Shown piece by piece: positions 1-5,041 of a stretch of 7,321 bases of DNA (its first letter is position 1; every line of letters begins with the position of its first letter). Location of the stretch: assembly GCA_900556295.1 (NCBI GenBank), contig USOK01000077.1:1-7321 (forward strand), read 5' to 3'. The notes under the pieces are model-generated. The model saw nothing but the letters and a program-made list of their open reading frames with translations. It did not search any database and had not been told where the DNA came from. The translations under genes and the position numbers were made by a program. The stretch is from an uncultured bacterium (GTDB taxonomy: Bacteria; Cyanobacteriota; Vampirovibrionia; Gastranaerophilales; Gastranaerophilaceae).

Positions 1-53
1 ACAAACATAGTATTTGCTTGGAGTTTAGCTTATTACATATTTTAACACATGGC

Positions 54-85
54 TTGCAAATAAAAAGTTTTTTATTTAATATAAG
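54..85 (+). promoter_or_regulatory. Candidate promoter of rpsT
   Basis: A TTGCAA hexamer (54-59) lies 17 bases upstream of TAATAT (77-82) and 20 bases upstream of TATAAG (80-85). Either pair could be a sigma-70-type promoter, so the exact -10 is uncertain. Transcription would begin near 90 and give a leader of about 60 bases before the S20 gene. The call rests only on hexamer similarity and position. Confidence 0.4.
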
Positions 86-106
86 TTTACTCACATCCTC
101 AAATGT

Positions 107-127
107 GCTCGGATTCATTACCCGAGC
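107..127 (+). promoter_or_regulatory. Hairpin in the rpsT leader
   Basis: GCTCGG (107-112) pairs perfectly with CCGAGC (122-127) around a 9-base loop, in an otherwise AT-rich leader. It ends about 13 bases before the AAAGG ribosome-binding site (140-144). No U-run follows, so it is not an intrinsic terminator. It might stabilise the leader or take part in S20 autoregulation, which is known for rpsT in Escherichia coli through a different leader. That role is inference. Confidence 0.4.
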
Positions 128-153
128 GTAAGAGTAAAGAAAGGCAAAACAAA

Positions 154-420
154 ATGGCAAATATTAAATCTGCTAAAAAAAGAGTATTAATCGCTGAAAG
201 AAATAGATTGAGAAACCAAGCATTCAGAACATCAATCAAAACAGCGGTTAAGAAAGTGTTAGAACTTGCAAAAGCTGAGGACAAAGATGCTTTGAAATCA
301 GCATTGTCAAAAGCATATCAATTATGTGATAAAGCTGTTTCAAAAGGTATTTTGCACAAAAACACAGCTGCAAGAAAAAAATCTAGATTAACTAAAGCTG
401 TAAATAAGTTACAAGCTTAA
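154..420 (+). CDS. rpsT: 30S ribosomal protein S20
   Basis: This encodes an 88-residue small-subunit protein that binds 16S rRNA and helps assemble the 30S particle. The N-terminus MANIKSAKKR is the family signature. Lysine, arginine and alanine dominate throughout, and the C-terminal part, with its HKNTAARKKSRL segment, fits the helical-bundle S20 fold. Length is normal. The frame stays open upstream to an ATG at 103, but ATG 154 is chosen because the conserved S20 N-terminus starts there and AAAGG (140-144) sits 9 bases before it. The gene stands alone between its own promoter and a terminator, as is common for rpsT. Nothing looks damaged. Confidence 0.97.
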   Translation: MANIKSAKKRVLIAERNRLRNQAFRTSIKTAVKKVLELAKAEDKDALKSALSKAYQLCDKAVSKGILHKNTAARKKSRLTKAVNKLQA

Positions 421-439
421 TAGTTATTTGCTAAAGAGT

Positions 440-480
440 AAAAAGTCTGTCGTTTCAATGAGATGACAGGCTTTTTGTTT
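440..480 (+). terminator. Intrinsic terminator after rpsT
   Basis: AAAAAGTCTGTC (440-451) pairs with GACAGGCTTTTT (465-476) with one G-T wobble, and the stem can extend inward to a loop of about five bases. The descending arm ends in a T-run, followed by GTTT. It begins 20 bases after the rpsT stop codon and separates rpsT from the kdsA operon. The 141 bases from 481 to 621 show no gene. Confidence 0.85.
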
Positions 481-621
481 GGAATATAATGGAGTGAATT
501 TGTTAGTACTGTAAAGCAAACTTGCAAATTCAAGAAATAACTAAACACAACAGATTACATTTTGGTAAAGGATAAACTCGCAAAACGGAAAAGTATAAAG
601 ATTGGAAAATTTGAGTAATAT

Positions 622-650
622 TTGAAAAATTTTTATATTTTTAATATAAT
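622..650 (+). promoter_or_regulatory. Strong promoter of the kdsA operon
   Basis: TTGAAA (622-627) and a perfect TATAAT (645-650) are separated by exactly 17 bases, close to the sigma-70 consensus. The kdsA ATG starts at 657, seven bases after the -10 box, where transcription would normally begin. No Shine-Dalgarno sequence precedes the ATG. The kdsA mRNA is therefore predicted to be leaderless or nearly so. Confidence 0.75.
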
Positions 651-656
651 TTTTGT

Positions 657-1478
657 ATGGATATTAAGAAAATAAAATTGAGAGACTTTGAAATTGGCGG
701 TGACAAGTTGACTATTATTGCCGGTCCTTGTGCTGCTGAAAGTCAAGAAATCCTTGATGAAACAGCTCAAGGTTTAAAGGAAATTACACAAAAGTTAGGC
801 ATAAATTATATTTTCAAGTCATCTTTTGACAAAGCAAACCGTTCTTCTATTTATTCTTATAGAGGACCGGGGATGGAAAAAGGACTTGAAATGCTGCAAT
901 CGGTTAAGGATAAATATGATTTACCTATCGTTACGGATATTCATGCTCCAGAACAGGCAGAACCGGTTGCTCAAGTTGCTGATATTTTACAAATCCCTGC
1001 TTTCTTGTGCAGACAAACGGACTTGCTTGTAGCAGCAGCAAAAACAGGTAAGATTGTAAATATAAAAAAAGGACAATTCTTGGCTCCCGAGCAGATGGGA
1101 ACACTTGTTAAAAAAGTTGAAGAAGCCGGAAATGATAATATTTTATTGACTGATAGAGGTTGCTCATTTGGATATAATAACCTTGTTGTTGATTATAGAG
1201 CTGTACCAATTATGCAACAATTTGGTTATCCGGTTGTGTTTGACGCAACTCATAGTGTTCAACTTCCAGGAGCAAACGGAACTTCTTCAGGTGGAGATAG
1301 AAGATTTGTTCCAGTTTTGGCAAAAGCAGCAATGGCAGCAGGTGCTAATGCATTGTTCTTTGAAGTTCATCCAAATCCAGAATGTGCAAAATGTGATGGA
1401 CCAAATATGTTATTTTTAGATAAGGCAGAAGAAGTTTTCAAGGTATGTAAGGAAATTTTCGAATTGGTGAGAAAGTAA
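657..1478 (+). CDS. kdsA: 3-deoxy-8-phosphooctulonate (KDO-8-P) synthase
   Basis: This cytoplasmic enzyme condenses phosphoenolpyruvate with arabinose-5-phosphate to give KDO-8-phosphate, an early step toward the KDO that links lipid A to the LPS core. The 273-residue protein is of normal length and forms a single TIM barrel. Family motifs appear in order: IAGPCAAES (21-29), KSSFDKANRSS (54-64), TDIHAPEQ (93-100), IPAFLCRQTDLL (113-124), NIKKGQFLAP (135-144), FDATHSVQ (195-202) and GTSSGGDRR (208-216). Cys25, His199, Glu236 and Asp247 match the spacing of the metal ligands of the Aquifex enzyme (Cys11, His185, Glu222, Asp233), so this is the metal-dependent class; the E. coli type has Asn in place of that Cys. 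It is the first gene of the operon, lies directly under a strong promoter without a Shine-Dalgarno site, and its stop overlaps the next start by one base. Confidence 0.96.
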   Translation: MDIKKIKLRDFEIGGDKLTIIAGPCAAESQEILDETAQGLKEITQKLGINYIFKSSFDKANRSSIYSYRGPGMEKGLEMLQSVKDKYDLPIVTDIHAPEQAEPVAQVADILQIPAFLCRQTDLLVAAAKTGKIVNIKKGQFLAPEQMGTLVKKVEEAGNDNILLTDRGCSFGYNNLVVDYRAVPIMQQFGYPVVFDATHSVQLPGANGTSSGGDRRFVPVLAKAAMAAGANALFFEVHPNPECAKCDGPNMLFLDKAEEVFKVCKEIFELVRK

Positions 1479-2095
1479 TGATTATAAAACAGTTTACAGC
1501 AGGACTAATCGAAAATAATATGTATCTTGTGGTGGATGAGAAAACTCAGGAGGCTGTGCTTATTGATGCTCCGCAAGATATTCCAGAATTAAAAAAAACT
1601 GTTGAAGAATTAGGGGCTAAGGTTAAGTATATCTTGATTACTCACGGGCATTTTGATCATATTATGGGGTTAACATCTTTGAAAAAATCATTAAAAGCTC
1701 CTGCAGTAATTTGTAAAGATGATATTGTTATTTCTGACAATGTAAATGAATTTACACAACTTTTTGGAATGCCTGATATTGTTCCACCTACTTATGAAAA
1801 GTTTGCCAAAGATGGTGACATATTGGAAGTTGGTAATATGAAGATAAAAGTTATTCATACTCCCGGACATACTGAAGGTGGAGTTTGCTATCTTATTGAA
1901 AACAATTTATTTTCAGGCGATACTTTATTTAAGCAAAGTGTTGGTCGAACTGATTTATACGGAGGAAACTTTGAAAAAATTAAACATAGTGTAAAGGATG
2001 TTTTGTTTAATCTTGATGAAAATATAAAAGTTTTTCCCGGACACGGTGATATTACGACAATAGCGTATGAAAAAAAATATAATGAAATAATTTAG
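1478..2095 (+). CDS. Metallo-beta-lactamase-fold hydrolase (YcbL/glyoxalase II-like)
   Basis: This is a 205-residue cytoplasmic hydrolase of the metallo-beta-lactamase superfamily, probably with two metal ions. The signature THGHFDH gives ligands His56, His58, Asp60 and His61; His131 (TPGHTEG), Asp148 (FSGDTLF) and His189 (PGHG) complete the site. The segment SGDTLFKQSVGRTDL is typical of the YcbL/GloB-like branch. The C-terminal substrate domain of true glyoxalase II is missing, so the substrate (a thioester such as a hydroxyacylglutathione, or something else) cannot be named. There is no signal peptide. The ATG shares one base with the kdsA stop (TAATG), which predicts translational coupling; only a weak purine-rich site precedes it. 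pheS follows after 12 bases, so all three genes are probably on one transcript. Confidence 0.88.
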   Translation: MIIKQFTAGLIENNMYLVVDEKTQEAVLIDAPQDIPELKKTVEELGAKVKYILITHGHFDHIMGLTSLKKSLKAPAVICKDDIVISDNVNEFTQLFGMPDIVPPTYEKFAKDGDILEVGNMKIKVIHTPGHTEGGVCYLIENNLFSGDTLFKQSVGRTDLYGGNFEKIKHSVKDVLFNLDENIKVFPGHGDITTIAYEKKYNEII

Positions 2096-2107
2096 AAGGT
2101 AATAAAA

Positions 2108-3142
2108 ATGAAAGAACAATTAGAAAAGATATTTGCAAATGCAACTGAAGATTTGTCCAAAGCGGTTTCTATAAATGATTTGGAAGAAATCAGAGGTAAA
2201 TATTTGAGTCGTAAAGGCGAATTTAATGAAATAAAGAAAAATCTTAAAAATTTGTCTAACGAAGATAAAAGAGTTGTTGGCTCTTTAGCAAATGAGATTA
2301 CAAAAAAGCTTGAAGAGGGCTTGAAAGCTAAACACGACGAATTCTATAGAAAAGAATTGAATGAAAAATTGAAACAGGAAAGGATTGATGTTACTCTTCC
2401 TGGCAAATACACTCAAATGGGTAGAGTTCATCCGTTAACATCTACTACAAACGAAATTACTGCTATTTTCCAAAGTCTTGGATTTTCAGTAGTTCCGCAG
2501 GCAAATGCTCCGGAAGTTGAAACGGAATATTTTAACTTTGATGCATTAAATGTACCTAAAGACCACCCTGCTCGTGATGTTCAAGATACTTTCTATACAG
2601 AAATTGCAAAAAATGTTGTTTTGAGAAGCCAAACTTCAAACGCTCAAATTCACGCAATGGAAGGCAAAAATCCTCCTATTAGAATTATTTCTCCTGGTAG
2701 AGTTTATAGAAACGAAAATATTAATGCTCGTAAAAATAACTTTTTCCATCAAATCGAAGGGCTTTATGTTGATAAAGATATAACTTTTGGTGATTTGAAA
2801 GGTGTTTTGAACGAATTTATCAGAACATATTTTGGAGCAAGTCGTCCGACAAGATTTAGAAGTAGTTTCTTCCCATTTACAGAACCATCTGCAGAAGTTG
2901 ATGTTCAGTGTATTATGTGCGAAGGCAAAGGTTGTAGAACTTGCTCAGGTACAGGCTGGTTAGAAGTCTTGGGATGTGGAATGGTAGACCCGAATGTACT
3001 AAGAGGAGTTGGAATTGATCCTGATGTTTATACCGGCTTTGCATTCGGTATGGGTGTAGAAAGATTGGCAATGCTTAAATACGCAATCGACGACATCAGA
3101 TTATTCTTTAATGACGATGTAAGATTTTTGAAACAGTTCTAA
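2108..3142 (+). CDS. pheS: Phenylalanine--tRNA ligase alpha subunit
   Basis: This is the catalytic subunit of the alpha2-beta2 class II synthetase that charges tRNA(Phe). The 344-residue length is normal. The charged N-terminal part (about 1-90) is the tRNA-binding coiled coil, containing LSRKGEFNEIKK (33-44). The catalytic domain begins near 95 and contains HPLTSTTNEI (108-117), the motif 2 region ISPGRVYRNENINARKNNFFHQIEG (194-218, key residues Arg198, Arg201, Glu203, His214 and Glu217), FFPFTEPSAEV (254-264), and the motif 3 region GFAFGMGVERLAML (310-323). Ala312 occupies the position of the phenylalanine-pocket alanine (Ala294 in E. coli). A Cys268/271/276/279 cluster with glycines resembles a zinc knuckle seen in many PheS proteins. 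AAGG 8 bases before the ATG is the ribosome-binding site. A terminator follows at once and pheT is absent, so the beta subunit must be encoded elsewhere. Confidence 0.97.
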   Translation: MKEQLEKIFANATEDLSKAVSINDLEEIRGKYLSRKGEFNEIKKNLKNLSNEDKRVVGSLANEITKKLEEGLKAKHDEFYRKELNEKLKQERIDVTLPGKYTQMGRVHPLTSTTNEITAIFQSLGFSVVPQANAPEVETEYFNFDALNVPKDHPARDVQDTFYTEIAKNVVLRSQTSNAQIHAMEGKNPPIRIISPGRVYRNENINARKNNFFHQIEGLYVDKDITFGDLKGVLNEFIRTYFGASRPTRFRSSFFPFTEPSAEVDVQCIMCEGKGCRTCSGTGWLEVLGCGMVDPNVLRGVGIDPDVYTGFAFGMGVERLAMLKYAIDDIRLFFNDDVRFLKQF

Positions 3143-3160
3143 ATAGTACATCGATTTAAT

Positions 3161-3194
3161 AAAAAAGACCTCATTAAATTGAGGTCTTTTGGTT
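3161..3194 (+). terminator. Intrinsic terminator of the kdsA-pheS operon
   Basis: AAAAGACCTCA (3163-3173) pairs perfectly with TGAGGTCTTTT (3180-3190) around a six-base loop, and a T-rich tail follows. It lies about 20 bases after the pheS stop. The AT-flanked symmetric stem could work in both directions. Confidence 0.88.
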
Positions 3195-3357
3195 TATACT
3201 AAGCAAAGTGCTTGGAGTTGAAATTGCGGAATTGTTTCAATTTTCCCATCTTAATGATTATGAAAAAATATTAGATACAATTATAGAAAAGTTGAAATCT
3301 GACAAAGATACAACAATTATTACATATAAGTTTTTGAAAAGTTTGGGAAAATTGTAA
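3178..3357 (+). pseudogene. Remnant of an XRE-family regulator C-terminus
   Basis: An open frame without a credible start runs to a TAA at 3355-3357. From about 3199 it reads LSKVLGVEIAELFQFSHLND and then a lysine- and glutamate-rich helical tail ending KSLGKL. The pattern L..LGV.IAELF.F is what follows the helix-turn-helix in many XRE (Cro/CI-type) regulators, where the helices end in an 'ELF' segment. The DNA-binding part that should precede it is absent, and the upstream bases belong to the pheS terminator. The only early start codon, GTG at 3208, has no ribosome-binding site. I read it as a decayed 3' gene end, possibly left by a rearrangement that also involved the adjacent repeat cassette. 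The family assignment rests on one short motif. Confidence 0.5.
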
Positions 3358-3371
3358 AATTTTGGTGTTAA

Positions 3372-3441
3372 AACCCTCTCCCGCATTCGTAATGCTCACT
3401 TGAGTTCGCAAACGACTGCTCCCTCTCACAAAGAGAGAGGG
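3372..3441 (+). repeat. Left 70-bp inverted repeat of the DUF559 cassette
   Basis: It is identical over all 70 bases to the reverse complement of 3819-3888; the match stops exactly at both ends. It contains its own hairpins: GCATT/AATGC around CGT (3383-3395), CTCA/TGAG (3395-3404), and CCCTCTC/GAGAGGG (3421-3427 with 3435-3441). On the plus strand the last hairpin is followed by a T-rich stretch and could also help terminate transcription. Confidence 0.95.
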
Positions 3442-3795
3442 TTAAAGTTTATTATATTCTTCTAATATTTTTAACAAAACACCATCAATGTTATTTATAA
3501 TTTCGTTATCCCAAAATCTTAAAACTTTATATCCTAGCTTATTTAAATTTTCTGTTCTTTTATTATCATATTCAATATTATCAAAATGTTGAGAACCATC
3601 TAATTCTATAATTAGTTTTTTAGAAAAAGCCAAAAAATCAACAATATAATTCCCAATAGGAACTTGTCGTCTAAACTTAATCCCTTCAAGACGTTTAGCT
3701 CTTACTTTTTGCCACAATATATTTTCACAATCAGTTTGAGTTGTTCTTAAATCTTTTGCATTTGTTAAAGATTTTTTAGAATATATTCTATCCAT
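3442..3795 (-). CDS. DUF559 (Vsr-like) endonuclease-domain protein
   Basis: This 117-residue protein has the full DUF559 pattern, a family related to the very-short-patch repair nuclease Vsr and the PD-(D/E)XK fold. Visible elements are an RTTQTDCENILWQKVR helix (17-32, with Glu24 and Trp28), KFRRQVPIGNYIVDF (40-54), LIIELDGSQH (61-70) and GYKVLRFWDNEI (88-99). Asp53, Glu64, Asp66 and His70 are the likely catalytic residues, and all are present. The expected activity is DNA cleavage or nicking; the real target is unknown. The gene fills the space between two 70-bp inverted repeats. The ATG has no Shine-Dalgarno site but lies six bases after TATAAT, which suggests a leaderless mRNA. Base use is at least as AT-rich as its neighbours, so the gene is not obviously newly arrived. 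The family call is firm and the biological role is open. Confidence 0.85.
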   Translation of the reverse strand: MDRIYSKKSLTNAKDLRTTQTDCENILWQKVRAKRLEGIKFRRQVPIGNYIVDFLAFSKKLIIELDGSQHFDNIEYDNKRTENLNKLGYKVLRFWDNEIINNIDGVLLKILEEYNKL

Positions 3796-3801
3796 ATTAC
3801 G

Positions 3802-3807
3802 ATTATA
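3802..3807 (-). promoter_or_regulatory. -10 box of the endonuclease gene
   Basis: A perfect TATAAT on the minus strand ends six bases before the endonuclease ATG (3795), the same spacing as at kdsA. A -35 box at 17-base spacing would fall inside the right repeat (3825-3830, AAAGAG on the minus strand), which is a poor match to TTGACA. The promoter may be weak or depend on the repeat. Confidence 0.45.
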
Positions 3808-3818
3808 TTACAAACATG

Positions 3819-3888
3819 CCCTCTCTCTTTGTGAGAGGGAGCAGTCGTTTGCGAACTCAAGTGAGCATTACGAATGCGGGAGAGGGTT
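3819..3888 (-). repeat. Right 70-bp inverted repeat of the DUF559 cassette
   Basis: This is the exact reverse complement of 3372-3441. Its outer end lies 9 bases from the stop of the SIS gene, so on the minus strand its hairpins could serve as that gene's 3' end. The flanking bases differ from those at the left copy on both sides, which fixes the repeat boundary. Confidence 0.95.
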
Positions 3889-3897
3889 CACTCAAAC

Positions 3898-4956
3898 TTA
3901 CTGTACAACCTTATGCAAACCGTGCGGTTTGTCAACATTTCTACCCAATGTTGATGCAATTTCAAGTGCTAAAAGTTGCGAAATCACAACCAAACAGAAT
4001 GATTTTACTATTTCACTTTCGCATTTTATATCAATGTTGAATTTCGGTGTTAATTTATCGTTTGTACAACCGATTATCGACAATGGTGGATTGTAATCTT
4101 CTGTAATTTTACTCAAATTCTTAATTGCAGTGTAGCTTAATTCGTTTACTGAGATATGTACCATTGCGGGTTTGTTGTTTAAAATAGCAACGTGTCCATG
4201 CATAAACTCACCCAAAATATTTGAGTAAACATTGATATAAGAAGTTTCTTTGATTTTTAAAGATGCTTCTTTGGCTATTGCATAAGAAATTCCGTCTGCA
4301 GTAATTACAATATTTTTAAATTTAGCCAAAAACTTTGCCATTTCTTTTATTTCATGGTGAAGAGCATAAGTTTTTTCAATGTATTCTGGTAAGGTTTTTA
4401 GTGCATTAATATAATAAGAAATGTCAATTCCTTTGTGAGAAGCATATTTCAAAACAAGCAGAGTACAGCAAAGCATTTGAGTGGTAAGAGATTTAGTTGC
4501 TGCAATACTTTTTTCTTCTCCTGCACAACAGTCGATTTTAAAATCAGAAGCTTCCCAAATAGTTGATCCTTTTTTATTTGTTATACAGAGTGTACGCATT
4601 CCAAATTCTTTCGCTTTTTTGAGCGCAGAGTTTGTGTCAGATGTTTCACCCGATTGCGTTATGAACACATATAAAATGTCGTTGTCGTGAGGCACGGCTG
4701 CTTTTAGCAAAAATTCGCTTGAATAAATTGCTCTTGCTTCAATTCCTGCTACATTTCCAAATAAGTCTGCAGAAAATCTAGCACAGTGGTAAGAAGAGCC
4801 ACTTGCAACAAATATAACTTTTTGAATATCAACGGGAATATCAAATAAAATATAATTATCATCGTTAATATGCGTGTCTAGAAGGTTTTTGAGCACATCA
4901 GCCTGCTCAAAAATTTCGGTTTCCATACTTGTTTGTTTGTGCGAATTGAACAACAT
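3898..4956 (-). CDS. GlmS-like SIS-domain sugar isomerase/deaminase
   Basis: This 352-residue protein corresponds to the isomerase half of glucosamine-6-phosphate synthase and has no N-terminal glutaminase domain. It has two SIS domains, roughly 33-190 and 200-340. Sugar-phosphate loops are seen at VASGSSYH (50-57) and TQSGETSDT (100-108), followed by AATKSLTTQ (152-160). Counting from GlmS motifs, Glu237 (KETSY), His253 (GEFMHGH) and Lys349 near the C-terminus match the E. coli GlmS isomerase residues Glu488, His504 and Lys603. An aldose-ketose isomerase or ammonia-releasing deaminase acting on an amino-sugar phosphate (NagB-II, AgaS or FrlB type) is therefore likely; the substrate cannot be fixed. 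AGGAGA precedes the ATG at 4956, which decides the start over Met11. It lies 85 bases downstream of gatB on the same strand, with a hairpin between. Confidence 0.82.
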   Translation of the reverse strand: MLFNSHKQTSMETEIFEQADVLKNLLDTHINDDNYILFDIPVDIQKVIFVASGSSYHCARFSADLFGNVAGIEARAIYSSEFLLKAAVPHDNDILYVFITQSGETSDTNSALKKAKEFGMRTLCITNKKGSTIWEASDFKIDCCAGEEKSIAATKSLTTQMLCCTLLVLKYASHKGIDISYYINALKTLPEYIEKTYALHHEIKEMAKFLAKFKNIVITADGISYAIAKEASLKIKETSYINVYSNILGEFMHGHVAILNNKPAMVHISVNELSYTAIKNLSKITEDYNPPLSIIGCTNDKLTPKFNIDIKCESEIVKSFCLVVISQLLALEIASTLGRNVDKPHGLHKVVQ

Positions 4957-4983
4957 ATTTCTCCTATAAATACTTTGACAAAT

Positions 4984-5027
4984 ACGTCATTCTGAGTGGT
5001 AGTGAAGTATTCCACTCAGAATGACGT
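4984..5027. repeat. Long perfect hairpin between gatB and the SIS gene (REP-like)
   Basis: ACGTCATTCTGAGTGG (4984-4999) pairs over 16 bases with 5012-5027 around a 12-base loop. On the minus strand, the direction of the genes, no real U-run follows, so it is a poor intrinsic terminator; on the plus strand it is followed by TTTTGTATTTTT, but no gene is read that way. The core GTCATTCTGAG with an AGTGAAGTAT-like loop resembles a dispersed repeat I recall from many bacterial genomes. It could stabilise or separate the gatB and SIS transcripts. Confidence 0.8.
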
Positions 5028-5041
5028 TTTGTATTTTTATT

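Larger units (their letters stand above)
3372..3888. mobile_element. Inverted-repeat cassette carrying a DUF559 endonuclease
   Basis: Two perfect 70-bp inverted repeats (3372-3441 and 3819-3888) enclose 377 bp that hold one minus-strand gene and a 23-bp promoter gap. The gene's stop codon abuts the inner edge of the left repeat, so almost nothing in the cassette is spare. It sits between two convergent transcription units, pheS on the left and the SIS gene on the right, and ends 9 bases after the SIS stop, so it harms neither gene. No transposase is encoded and I found no convincing target-site duplication. The simplest inference is a minimal element whose nuclease, or a partner in trans, promotes its spread; a repeat-bounded gene of the cell's own is the alternative. 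Confidence 0.6.

Noticed and set aside
103..153. Possible N-terminal extension of S20 from an upstream in-frame ATG
   Set aside because: The conserved S20 N-terminus begins at 154 with a ribosome-binding site before it, and the extension includes the leader hairpin.
495..532. Inverted repeat TGAATTTG/CAAATTCA before kdsA
   Set aside because: Eight AT-rich pairs around a 22-base loop are expected by chance in such sequence and no function is suggested.
1478..2095. Glyoxalase II (gloB)
   Set aside because: The metal site fits, but the C-terminal domain that binds the glutathione thioester is missing, so the general hydrolase name is safer.
3360..3900. Target-site duplication flanking the cassette
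   Set aside because: Bases just outside the two repeats do not match in direct orientation, so transposition with duplication is not shown.
3816..4040. Plus-strand frame beginning in the right inverted repeat
   Set aside because: It is the complement of the repeat plus the SIS gene end; the SIS protein on the opposite strand has clear family motifs.
3898..4956. Full glucosamine-6-phosphate synthase (glmS)
   Set aside because: There is no N-terminal Cys-nucleophile glutaminase domain, and AGGAGA fixes the start at the SIS half.
3372..5027. CRISPR array
   Set aside because: The repeats are two inverted copies of one unit and one unrelated hairpin; there are no regularly spaced direct repeats.
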